DNA of 20,285 nt. Origin: a virus. Shown in pieces: positions 6,963 through 12,561 of the stretch (positions are counted from its first letter, which is position 1; every line of letters starts with the position of its first letter). Below the pieces are notes generated by a model. That model had not been told where the DNA came from, did not search any database, and saw only the letters and a list, made by a program, of their open reading frames with translations. The translations under genes and the position numbers were made by a program. The stretch spans positions 1 to 20,285 of IMG/VR virus record IMGVR_UViG_3300025570_001418; one strand, 5' to 3'.

Positions 6963-7242
6963 TTTCGATTTGCTGTCTGAGGCGATGGAGGAGGCTGCCT
7001 GGAGCGCAGAAGCGTTTCGCCGGCCTCACGCTATTGTAATGAACCTCGAGGGCTATACGGTCGTCGATAAACAGTATCTAGAACCGGGAGATGTGATTCT
7101 TGAGATCTTTAATTCGGTGGCCCCGCCAGTATGCGGCGGAGATTATAGCGTTGAAGACGAAGGAGGAGAGGCTAGCAGCTTTGCAACAAGTACCTGGCGA
7201 GTGGATCCCTATCGTAAAAAAACATGTGGAGATAAGCTTTGA
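6943..7242 (+). CDS. Hypothetical protein (99 aa), overlaps next gene
   Basis: ATG 6943 has a GGGAGGG-type site ahead of it. The first ~52 residues (FDLLSEAMEEAAWSAEAF, RPHAIVMNLEGY) look like a genuine small phage protein with a helix followed by strands. The rest, about residues 53-99, is read in a different frame from the gene at 7100-7321 and looks less protein-like. The stop forms a TTGA junction with the next-but-one start (7239), which supports translation to the end. An old frameshift that lengthened the C-terminus is an alternative. Function unknown. Confidence 0.55.
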   Translation: MQQARSDFDLLSEAMEEAAWSAEAFRRPHAIVMNLEGYTVVDKQYLEPGDVILEIFNSVAPPVCGGDYSVEDEGGEASSFATSTWRVDPYRKKTCGDKL

Positions 7243-7321
7243 GCGCAGAAAACTTCAGCGAGATAGAAGCACTGGGGGAGAAGTTCGCAGAGGCGGAGTC
7301 CAACAGGATTTATTTACTTGA
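7100..7321 (+). CDS. Small basic helical protein, TTG start, overlapping frame
   Basis: The frame is closed by TGA at 7094-7096, so TTG 7100 is the first possible start, and GGGAG at 7086-7090 sits 9 bases upstream. The 73-residue product has RWPRQYAAEIIALKTKEERL and LQQVPGEWIPIVKKHVE, a pattern common in small phage early proteins, so this frame looks real. It overlaps the 6943 gene for 143 bp and the 7239 gene for 83 bp. The last ~20 residues are low in structure (RRGGVQQDLFT). Function unknown. Confidence 0.6.
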   Translation: MRSLIRWPRQYAAEIIALKTKEERLAALQQVPGEWIPIVKKHVEISFERRKLQRDRSTGGEVRRGGVQQDLFT

Positions 7322-7577
7322 GTACCGCAAGAGTCTTAAGGCTATCCTTATGGCCCAGGCGGAGGCAGATAACCCTGGCGTGGCCCTACAGAAGCAGGAG
7401 AGGTTTGCTTACTCTCATAAGGACTATCTGGAGCTTCTTCAGGGGATTAAGGCGGCGGTTTACCAATCTGCTAAACTGAGACACCAGATCAAGGTAATGG
7501 ACACGAGGTTCGAGACATGGCGCACGAAACAAGCGACGAAGAGAGCAGAGCTGACTCGTCTTCCCAGTATTACATAA
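7239..7577 (+). CDS. Hypothetical helical protein (112 aa), TTG start
   Basis: TTG 7239 overlaps the TGA of the 6943 frame (TTGA), and GGAG at 7228-7231 is 7 bases upstream. The product is a charged, mostly helical protein (LGEKFAEAESNRIYLLEYRKSLKAILMAQAEA, then KDYLELLQGIKAAVYQSAKL). It matches a common phage type found beside annealing and nuclease genes, but no function is established to my knowledge. The C-terminus overlaps the next gene by 61 bp. No membrane segments or metal ligands are seen. Confidence 0.7.
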   Translation: MSAENFSEIEALGEKFAEAESNRIYLLEYRKSLKAILMAQAEADNPGVALQKQERFAYSHKDYLELLQGIKAAVYQSAKLRHQIKVMDTRFETWRTKQATKRAELTRLPSIT

Positions 7578-7738
7578 TTCCTCATGACATCATTCTTATA
7601 AGGCGCCTCTGGCCTGTCACTAAGAAAGCTTTCAGCATTCAACTGCTCCTGCATAGAATGGGGAGCATGCGGCCTGACGATTATCGCCGGGCTCAGAAAA
7701 CTATTATCTGCTTAGATCGAGGAATTCCTTTCAAATGA
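7517..7738 (+). CDS. Hypothetical protein (73 aa)
   Basis: ATG 7517 lies inside the end of the preceding gene, with GAGG about 9 bases upstream. The acidic, Ser-rich N-terminus (MAHETSDEESRADSSS) is followed by a basic helical part (LIRRLWPVTKKAFSIQLLLHRM, then DDYRRAQKTIICLDRG). This could be a small DNA-binding or helix-turn-helix-like fold, but I cannot identify it. Its stop overlaps the next start as ATGA, which supports it. Confidence 0.6.
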   Translation: MAHETSDEESRADSSSQYYIIPHDIILIRRLWPVTKKAFSIQLLLHRMGSMRPDDYRRAQKTIICLDRGIPFK

Positions 7739-7872
7739 AAATTACTATAGAACTCGACCAGGACGACCTAATGGAAATCGTTCAGATCATTAACCAGATG
7801 CAGATGGATGTTGAGTCTATGTCTCAGCGCCTGGAGGAGATGCAGAGTGTCATCGAAGGCTATAAAGGCTAA
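7735..7872 (+). CDS. Very small coiled-coil protein (45 aa)
   Basis: ATG 7735 forms an ATGA junction with the previous gene. The 45-residue product is Met/Gln/Glu-rich and helical (DLMEIVQIINQMQMDVESMS, QRLEEMQSVIEG), with a heptad-like spacing suggesting a dimeric coiled coil. It overlaps the NinG start by 26 bp. Function unknown. Confidence 0.6.
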   Translation: MKITIELDQDDLMEIVQIINQMQMDVESMSQRLEEMQSVIEGYKG

Positions 7873-8263
7873 ATGTTTAACAGCTCTACAACTCTTAACC
7901 AGGATGAAGGCTGCGGACGATAACGGCTACGCCCAATGCGTGACTTGCGGTAAGAAGGATCACTACAAGGATCTCCAGGGAGGTCACTTCATCCCTCGAG
8001 CCCATTCTAAGTGGTCCCTAGACCAGAGGAATGTATGGAGTCAGTGCCGCTACTGTAACCTATGGGGCATGAAATCTGGGGGCACCGCTGCTCAAGCGTA
8101 CACAGTTTTCATGATAGACATGTTCGGCAAGGACTTTGTGGACGAGATGATCCGCACGAAGTCTGAGCCGGTCAAGCTATACAAAACCGATTATGAAGAG
8201 ATCCTGGCGGAGCTCAACGAACAACTAAAGGTCCAGGAGGACAGGCTCAATGGTGCAACTTAA
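7847..8263 (+). CDS. ninG: NinG/Rap-type recombination protein
   Basis: The 138-residue protein matches lambda NinG (Rap), a structure-specific endonuclease that acts on branched recombination intermediates. Visible features are the zinc pair CVTC near residues 31-34, GGHFIPRAHSKWSLDQRNVWSQC with the conserved His and Arg of the HNH-like centre, CRYCN, and a helical tail (YKTDYEEILAELNEQLK). GTG 7847 is chosen because GGAGGAG at 7833-7839 sits 7 bases upstream. An ATG at 7808 would add 13 poorly conserved residues inside the previous gene. It works with the annealing and SSB-tailed proteins encoded upstream. Confidence 0.85.
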   Translation: MSSKAIKAKCLTALQLLTRMKAADDNGYAQCVTCGKKDHYKDLQGGHFIPRAHSKWSLDQRNVWSQCRYCNLWGMKSGGTAAQAYTVFMIDMFGKDFVDEMIRTKSEPVKLYKTDYEEILAELNEQLKVQEDRLNGAT

Positions 8264-8456
8264 ATTCAGAATGTTAGATCAGGAAGAATTAAGTAAATGG
8301 ATATATGAAGAGGCCTCATTATTGGACCAGCCCGATATTGATGCCGTGATGACCTTGTACTCTTATGTGAGCGATTTTGAGGCCTTCCTGGATGAATCCC
8401 AGGAGGCAAACTCTGCTTTTGATGAGTGGCTTGAGAGACCCTCTGAGAAGCATTAA
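8250..8456 (+). CDS. Acidic hypothetical protein (68 aa), last gene of unit
   Basis: AGGAGG at 8235-8240 is 9 bases before ATG 8250, and the gene overlaps ninG by 14 bp. The product is strongly acidic and helical (DQEELSKWIYEEASLL, VSDFEAFLDESQEANSAFDEWLERP). Such acidic miniproteins can mimic DNA or inhibit host enzymes, but nothing specific is shown. It is the last plus-strand gene before the non-coding stretch. Confidence 0.65.
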   Translation: MVQLKFRMLDQEELSKWIYEEASLLDQPDIDAVMTLYSYVSDFEAFLDESQEANSAFDEWLERPSEKH

Positions 8457-8492
8457 AAAAAAAGCCCCTGTGTCTCACGACATGAGGGGCTT
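8454..8492 (-). terminator. Intrinsic terminator, best on the minus strand
   Basis: AAGCCCCT (8462-8469) pairs with AGGGGCTT (8485-8492). On the minus strand the stem is followed by an uninterrupted run of at least 9 U residues (the A tract from 8454). On the plus strand only UUGCAAG follows, so plus-strand termination would be weak. It fits an RNA arriving from the right. Confidence 0.8.
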
Positions 8493-8584
8493 GCAAGTCT
8501 CAAGGGTAAAGTCTATTATTCGAGGTGTCGGTGGCCCTGGAGAAAGCCTAAATCCCGACTGAAAGCGGAAAGCAGGAACCCGAC
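8454..8584 (-). ncRNA. Candidate ~130-nt minus-strand small RNA
   Basis: The span is bounded by a minus-strand promoter (-10 TATAAT at 8591-8596) and a strong minus-strand intrinsic terminator. The RNA can close a GUCGG/CCGAC stem near its 5' end, with smaller stems inside (CCUG/CAGG and CCG/CGG), before the terminator hairpin. No ribosome site plus frame is apparent. Multi-stem phage antisense RNAs such as C4 are a loose comparison only. It faces the plus-strand early operon but does not overlap its genes beyond the terminator, so a trans role is more likely than simple antisense. Expression is not shown. Confidence 0.45.
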
Positions 8585-8590
8585 GCACTG

Positions 8591-8618
8591 ATTATATACT
8601 ACATCTAGTGTTCGTCAT
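8591..8618 (-). promoter_or_regulatory. Minus-strand sigma70-like promoter
   Basis: Read on the minus strand, ATGACG (8618-8613) and a perfect TATAAT (8596-8591) are 16 bases apart. The expected start is near 8584. The -35 keeps TGAC of the consensus. Confidence 0.55.
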
Positions 8619-8636
8619 AACTTCTTTCCCAATCGA

Positions 8637-8770
8637 CTGCGAAGGATATGTCACCCGTAAGGGGTCTCTCACCGAGCGCAGTTTTAAGGCCCAAAAGATT
8701 AGCGCGGGGCCACCGCAACTTGCGAAAAGTCTGAATGCGGCGCGGGGGGATTGAGCAGAATTCCTTGCAG
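8637..8770 (-). ncRNA. Structured RNA element with 6S-RNA-like motif
   Basis: CTGCGAAGGA (8637-8646) is complementary to TCCTTGCAG (8762-8770) with one bulge, closing a 134-base element. Read on the minus strand it contains a CCGCA...TGCGG hairpin, a GGCCC-N14-GGGCC hairpin, then GCCTTAAAACTGCG, then ACCC-CTTAC-GGGT. The 14-base string occurs in E. coli 6S RNA at the matching place, just after the apical hairpin, followed there too by a small hairpin on the 3' side. An alternative outer pairing CAATC/GATTG plus TTCT/AGAA also exists. I find no good minus-strand promoter just upstream. The 6S relation rests on remembered sequence and is tentative. Confidence 0.35.
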
Positions 8771-8778
8771 ACTTGCTT

Positions 8779-8800
8779 GTATCAACTGACTCATTGATAC
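8779..8800. promoter_or_regulatory. Inverted repeat, operator-like
   Basis: GTATCAA-N8-TTGATAC is a perfect 7-bp dyad (22 bp in all), the size and spacing of phage repressor operators. It lies just upstream of the folded element when read on the minus strand. It could equally be a hairpin. Confidence 0.45.
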
Positions 8801-8931
8801 GGCCTCGCTGTCCATACGACAGGCTCCGAAGGCAATGCAACGTCCCGAAACCTACTTCACTGTGGGTTGGGGCTTGCTTGCTCGCAGAACCGCCAACTCA
8901 CCAAAGGCAATACAATAAAAAGGACAACTCA

Positions 8932-9111
8932 ATGGATGATCTATCTACAAAGCCCTGTAACTGCGGGGGAACTCTAGGAGAGGTGATTGGCTTCCAGGAA
9001 AGATCTACAGACGGCGTCCAGGTCCCATACCGGGTGTGCTGGTGGTGTCAGGATTGCGATACGACAGAGAAAGCAGTGGGCAGGGAAACACATATTGATT
9101 GGTGCAAATAA
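8932..9111 (+). CDS. Cys-rich miniprotein (59 aa), zinc-binding likely
   Basis: AAGGA lies 8 bases before ATG 8932. The longer frame starting at 8773 runs through structured non-coding DNA and is not used. The product has CNC near residue 9, CWWCQDC at about 38-44 and a final WCK, giving six cysteines able to bind one or two zinc ions as a treble-clef or ribbon. Function unknown. It is followed by the 9127 promoter, so it is a short, perhaps single-gene unit. Confidence 0.65.
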   Translation: MDDLSTKPCNCGGTLGEVIGFQERSTDGVQVPYRVCWWCQDCDTTEKAVGRETHIDWCK

Positions 9112-9126
9112 AAGTACAATAAATGT

Positions 9127-9156
9127 TTGACACAATAATTAGCTGCTTGCTAATAT
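9127..9156 (+). promoter_or_regulatory. Strong-consensus -35 promoter with internal dyad
   Basis: Perfect TTGACA (9127-9132), an 18-base spacer and TAATAT (9151-9156). The start is expected near 9163, ahead of the early gene at 9201. An operator-like dyad lies between the two boxes. Confidence 0.7.
9138..9154. promoter_or_regulatory. Operator-like dyad in promoter
   Basis: ATTAGC-TGCTT-GCTAAT is a perfect 6-bp dyad of 17 bp, overlapping the spacer and the -10 box, where a bound repressor would block RNA polymerase. The XRE protein from 6744 is a candidate binder. Confidence 0.5.
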
Positions 9157-9165
9157 CTCTACATC

Positions 9166-9182
9166 GAAGACATAAAGTCTTC
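9166..9182 (+). promoter_or_regulatory. 5'-UTR hairpin
   Basis: GAAGAC-ATAAA-GTCTTC forms a perfect 6-bp stem at the very 5' end of the predicted transcript, 7 bases before the GGAG site of the 9201 gene. It may stabilise the RNA. Confidence 0.5.
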
Positions 9183-9200
9183 TGGCACTGGAGATAAAAC

Positions 9201-9656
9201 ATGAACCCACTCAACATCAAGCTTGCAGCATTCAAATCACTGTACGAGCAGAAAGACCCTTTCGCAGCATTAACCGATTGCCATAAAGATTGGCAGCGCG
9301 ACAACGAGCTTACTGAGCAGCTCTGCATCCTTAAGCAAGATATCCTGGGCCTTGATGGCAAGGACGAGCTCGACAATATTGTTGCTGAGTTCAAAGCACA
9401 GCGAGAAAATTCTAATCAGCGTCTAATCGAAAGCAACCGTAAGCACCGCATCGAGATGATGTACGCTCAGTACAAGCGTCAATACGGCTGGGGCGACCTG
9501 GACGAGCAGGATCAGCGATTCGAGAAGGAGTTCGGTGATTTGTGGCTAGAGCACCAGGACGAGATCTGGGAGCAAGTCTGCCCTAAGCATCGTGCCAACA
9601 AGTACGCCGAGCAAGCTATCGCTGACTCAAAGATTGTGGAGGTGTGCCATGACTAA
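9201..9656 (+). CDS. Charged helical early protein (151 aa), unknown
   Basis: GGAG at 9190-9193 is 7 bases before ATG 9201, directly behind the 9127 promoter. The product is highly charged and helical (EFKAQRENSNQRLIESNRKH, RIEMMYAQYKRQYGWG, EQDQRFEKEFGDLWLEHQ). I see no membrane segment and no enzymatic motif. Being first in a strong-promoter unit it is likely abundant early after infection. It overlaps the next gene by 8 bp. Confidence 0.75.
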   Translation: MNPLNIKLAAFKSLYEQKDPFAALTDCHKDWQRDNELTEQLCILKQDILGLDGKDELDNIVAEFKAQRENSNQRLIESNRKHRIEMMYAQYKRQYGWGDLDEQDQRFEKEFGDLWLEHQDEIWEQVCPKHRANKYAEQAIADSKIVEVCHD

Positions 9657-9885
9657 CACAGAAAAGCTTATCTTTGCCTTTATGGTTATCCCGGTGGGCT
9701 TTTGTTTCACAATGATGGAGTCTGACCTGGACATTGCGCTCGCAGAGGAATTCCAATACTGCTCAGACGTTGAGCTCTGGAAGACATTCGAGATGACCGA
9801 TGGCTCAAGCCAGTACGGCCACCCAGATTTCAAAGGCATTTATGAATCAGTATGCATGCCCAAGTACAGGATGACTGACCTATGA
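9649..9885 (+). CDS. Small protein with N-terminal membrane/signal segment (78 aa)
   Basis: GGAGG at 9638-9642 is 6 bases upstream of ATG 9649, which is preferred over the in-frame 9592 start inside the previous gene. Residues about 7-22 (LIFAFMVIPVGFCFTMM) are hydrophobic after Lys6, giving a membrane anchor or signal. The rest is polar with three Cys (about positions 19, 38 and 69). It could be a membrane-located early protein such as a superinfection-exclusion factor, but this is speculation from topology only. It joins the next gene by ATGA. Confidence 0.65.
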   Translation: MTNTEKLIFAFMVIPVGFCFTMMESDLDIALAEEFQYCSDVELWKTFEMTDGSSQYGHPDFKGIYESVCMPKYRMTDL

Positions 9886-10475
9886 AAGATTATAGAATCG
9901 AAATAAAAGTAAAGAACAACCTGCTCTGGAACGCCATGCAATCAAAGGGTATAAAGAATGCAGCGCAGCTTGCCAGGGCAACTGGATTAACTCCTGGGAC
10001 AGTCGGTGATTATCTTAACCTTACGGCAAATGTTTATGCTGCAAAGGGAACCGGTTACAGGCCAAGCTTTGAGAAAATTTTTATGTTCTTAGAGATGCTT
10101 CCCGGCGATATCTACCCAGAGGATCGCATGGTAGAGCCCCTGGTAAATAACAAGCGCGTCATAGAGGCAAACGCTGCGGAATTACTACAGCTTGGATCCA
10201 GGGAGTCAGACCCAACTGAAGTGATTAGATTGGAGCAAAGAGCTGAAGCTTTACACAATCTCTTGGATATTTTAAACGAAAAGGAGGCTTTAGTAGTTAG
10301 GCTTAGATCTGGGATGGATGGCGATCCTCATACTCTTGCTGAGATAGCCGCTGTAATAGGCAGAAGCAGAGAAAGAGTGCGTCAAATATACGCAAGAGCG
10401 CTACGCAAAATGAGAAGACCTGAAACGCTTGAGTGCGCAGGTTTGGATTACTACACAATGGACCTGGTCGAATGA
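9882..10475 (+). CDS. XRE helix-turn-helix plus sigma70 region-4 protein
   Basis: The 197-residue protein has two DNA-binding units. Residues about 14-48 are an XRE-type HTH (NAAQLARATGLTPGTVGDYLNL). Residues about 130-181 match sigma70 region 4: LNEKEALVVRLRSGMDG, LAEIAAVIGRSRERVRQIYARALRKMRRP. That is the -35 recognition helix-turn-helix. It lacks region 2, so it is not a full sigma factor and is better viewed as a transcription regulator, perhaps acting at -35 elements or on the RNA polymerase beta flap. Similar two-part phage proteins are known to me. It is ATGA-linked to the upstream gene and overlaps the next one. Confidence 0.8.
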   Translation: MKDYRIEIKVKNNLLWNAMQSKGIKNAAQLARATGLTPGTVGDYLNLTANVYAAKGTGYRPSFEKIFMFLEMLPGDIYPEDRMVEPLVNNKRVIEANAAELLQLGSRESDPTEVIRLEQRAEALHNLLDILNEKEALVVRLRSGMDGDPHTLAEIAAVIGRSRERVRQIYARALRKMRRPETLECAGLDYYTMDLVE

Positions 10476-10609
10476 TGGACTATGTACCAGAGGACCTAAT
10501 GATAGTGCGCTGCCAAGATGGGCACCAACACCAGATGCATTCAGATGCAGTGCCAAGCGAAACCGTTTGCCCATTCTGTGGTGGAAAGCTCGAGGTTGAA
10601 GATGATTGA
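10472..10609 (+). CDS. Zinc-ribbon miniprotein (45 aa)
   Basis: ATG 10472 overlaps the previous stop (a second ATG follows at once). The 45-residue product contains RCQDGHQHQMH and VCPFCGGKLE, so Cys14, possible His ligands and Cys33/Cys36 could hold one zinc ion. It ends in acidic residues. The stop overlaps the helicase start by 8 bp. The CPFCGG knuckle is typical of many phage miniproteins. Function unknown. Confidence 0.7.
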   Translation: MMDYVPEDLMIVRCQDGHQHQMHSDAVPSETVCPFCGGKLEVEDD

Positions 10610-12098
10610 GCTCAGGCCGCACCAGGTAGAGATCATAGATGCCGTAAGGGACTCTCTCCGTAAGGGGAACAAGCGAGTAATCATCCAAGCACCCTGCTCG
10701 ACAGGAAAGACAGTAATTGCAGCCGCCATGCTAGAAAGTGCAATGCTGAAAAACAGGAAAGCGGTGATGCTCTGCGATCGCATCCAACTCGTGGGGCAAA
10801 CCTGCAAGACCCTGGACGACTTCGGCTTGGCTGGTAAGTATTCAATTATGATGGGCGATCATGAGTTATACGATCCCAATAAGCTTATCCAGGTATGCAG
10901 CACCCAGACCGCAATGAACCGCAAGGACAGCCTGGCACTAGCAGCGGACTTGTTTATCATTGACGAGTGCCATGTCTTGTTTAAGTCTGTCCGGGAACTC
11001 ATGCTACGTTTTAATAACGTCGTGTGGGTCGGTTTATCAGCCACGCCCATGAGCAAGGGATTGGGAGCTCCTGGTCTATTCGAGGACCTGGTAACAACGG
11101 TAACACCCCCAGAATTAATGGCTCGAGGCTGGCTATGCAAGACTGAGTATTACCAGGGGCATCAGATCAACCTAAGCGGGGTGAGGTCAATATCCAACCC
11201 GATGGGTGGTAGTGATTACGATCCCAAGGATGTCGAACGGGCCCTAATGAGCGACGCTATCCTCCAGGGAGATATCATAAAAAACTGGAAGCTACACGCC
11301 GGCGAGACAAAGCGAGGCATAGCATTCTCGAGCTCTATAAAGCACAGCAAGGCCCTGGTCGAAGCAATGACTGAAGAGGGTGTCCGCTGCGCTCATATAG
11401 ACGGATACATGAAGCCGGCGGAAAGGCAGGTCCTGTTTGACGCTCACGAGGCCGGGGACATTCAACTCCTATCAACTGCCAAGCTTTTGAATACGGGGTA
11501 TTCGGCCAGCTACATCGAAGTATTGCTAGATCTGGCCCCCACCCAATCCAAGATCAGATTCTGTCAGACAGCCGGAAGAATTTGGCGGTTGCATCCAGGC
11601 AAGGAGAAGGCGATCTACTTAGACTTTTGCGGCAACGTAAGGCGACACGGGCATCCAGAGGATATCTGGGCTGAGAGGCTCGACGACGGGTCCAAGAAGT
11701 ACAACGAGAAGGAGCTGGTAAAGAAAGAGGCCAGCGACAAAGAGCCCATAATGCACACCTGCCCACGATGCTCTAGCCTGTATAAGTTTAGGAAGTGCCT
11801 GGCATGTGGCTATGAGCTACCCAGTGACGCTAAGATCTACCACGACGACCAGATCCTTAAGAAAGCAGAGAAGGTCTCAGTCGCAGATCAGCAGCGCTTC
11901 TACCAGGAGCTCTTGGGATACACGTTAGATCATGGATACAACGAGGGCTGGGCAGCTCATACGTTTAAGCTTAAATTTGGTAAGTTTCCCAAGGGTTTGG
12001 AGAAGGTGGCCAAGAAACCTACGAGCGAAGACGTGCTGGGATTCATCAAATACAAAAACATAAGGGACCGTCATGGAAGAAATACTCGAGCGGCTTGA
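10602..12098 (+). CDS. Superfamily 2 DNA helicase with C-terminal zinc finger
   Basis: The 498-residue protein starts MIELRPHQ (Q motif-like). Walker A is APCSTGKT (30-37), the Walker B box DECH (121-124), motif III SATP (146-149), and motif VI QTAGRIWR (322-329). A four-cysteine zinc finger CPRC...CLAC lies at 387-402. This is the layout of phage SF2 DEAD/DEAH-type helicases (the YejH/type III restriction helicase group) that use ATP to unwind or remodel DNA. ATG 10602 is chosen over an in-frame 10518 start, which lies inside the zinc-ribbon gene, because the family starts here. Motif VI has Ala-Gly and Trp where many relatives have Val-Gly and Leu. It overlaps the primase zinc gene by 26 bp. 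Confidence 0.88.
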   Translation: MIELRPHQVEIIDAVRDSLRKGNKRVIIQAPCSTGKTVIAAAMLESAMLKNRKAVMLCDRIQLVGQTCKTLDDFGLAGKYSIMMGDHELYDPNKLIQVCSTQTAMNRKDSLALAADLFIIDECHVLFKSVRELMLRFNNVVWVGLSATPMSKGLGAPGLFEDLVTTVTPPELMARGWLCKTEYYQGHQINLSGVRSISNPMGGSDYDPKDVERALMSDAILQGDIIKNWKLHAGETKRGIAFSSSIKHSKALVEAMTEEGVRCAHIDGYMKPAERQVLFDAHEAGDIQLLSTAKLLNTGYSASYIEVLLDLAPTQSKIRFCQTAGRIWRLHPGKEKAIYLDFCGNVRRHGHPEDIWAERLDDGSKKYNEKELVKKEASDKEPIMHTCPRCSSLYKFRKCLACGYELPSDAKIYHDDQILKKAEKVSVADQQRFYQELLGYTLDHGYNEGWAAHTFKLKFGKFPKGLEKVAKKPTSEDVLGFIKYKNIRDRHGRNTRAA

Positions 12099-12504
12099 TA
12101 AGGTCAGGCGTTATGGTGACAGCTACAGAGCTCTATGCCCGGTTCATGGGGGAGATAATCACTCAGCTCTTAAGCTCACCCACAAGGAAGGTAAGGTCCT
12201 CCTGCACTGCTTTGCGTGTGGCGCCTCTGCTAAGGAGATCATGGATTCTCTAAACCTCAGCATGGACCTGTTGTTTGACGAGAAGAGAGAGTTCGTACGA
12301 GACCCCAACTGGATGCTTAAGAAGACCCAGATGGAGGACGACACCCTCATACTAATCGCCCAGGCTGCGGAGGAGAGAGGTGAGCGGTTGAAGTACGGAG
12401 ATCGTAAAGGACTACAGTTAGCACTAGCCAGACGGGATCAGCGCAAGGCTAAAGGGATCGACCAGGTTGACCTATGTATGGATGTAAGGCCGTATGGGGT
12501 ATAA
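12073..12504 (+). CDS. Stand-alone primase zinc-binding (CHC2-type) protein
   Basis: The 143-residue protein has a CPVH...CFAC zinc ribbon (Cys22, His25, Cys46, Cys49) embedded in YRALCPVHGGDNHSALKL and VLLHCFACGAS, the template-reading domain of DnaG/gp4-type primases. No TOPRIM catalytic domain follows; residues 50-143 are charged and helical. The catalytic half is not in the window. It may be encoded elsewhere or supplied by the host, or the protein may work with the adjacent helicase. AGGGA lies 6 to 7 bases before ATG 12073. Confidence 0.8.
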   Translation: MEEILERLDKVRRYGDSYRALCPVHGGDNHSALKLTHKEGKVLLHCFACGASAKEIMDSLNLSMDLLFDEKREFVRDPNWMLKKTQMEDDTLILIAQAAEERGERLKYGDRKGLQLALARRDQRKAKGIDQVDLCMDVRPYGV

Positions 12505-12561
12505 TGTCTAAGGATTTACCCGACAAGACTAAATCTAGGTCATTTAAGAGGATTGTTACAC

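Larger units (their letters stand above)
8457..8931. other. 475-bp stretch without a convincing protein gene
   Basis: Open frames here are short and unlike proteins. What it holds is nucleic-acid structure: a minus-strand terminator (8454-8492), a minus-strand promoter (8591-8618), a folded element with a 6S-like motif (8637-8770), a 7-bp inverted repeat (8779-8800), a CTGTC-CATAC-GACAG hairpin (8808-8822), and a TACAAT box (8911-8916) with no good -35 before the 8932 gene. Confidence 0.65.

Noticed and set aside
8504-8640. tmRNA or RNase P RNA in the non-coding region
   Set aside because: No tag-peptide frame, no acceptor/TpsiC-like 3' end and no GAGGAAAGUC-type RNase P core on either strand.
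8592-8840. 82-residue minus-strand frame
   Set aside because: It runs through the structured element, has no ribosome site and an unlikely composition, and overlaps a promoter. Better explained as a shadow of RNA structure.
8773-8931. N-terminal extension of the 8932 Cys-rich gene
   Set aside because: The extension passes through dyads and hairpins, while ATG 8932 has AAGGA at proper distance.
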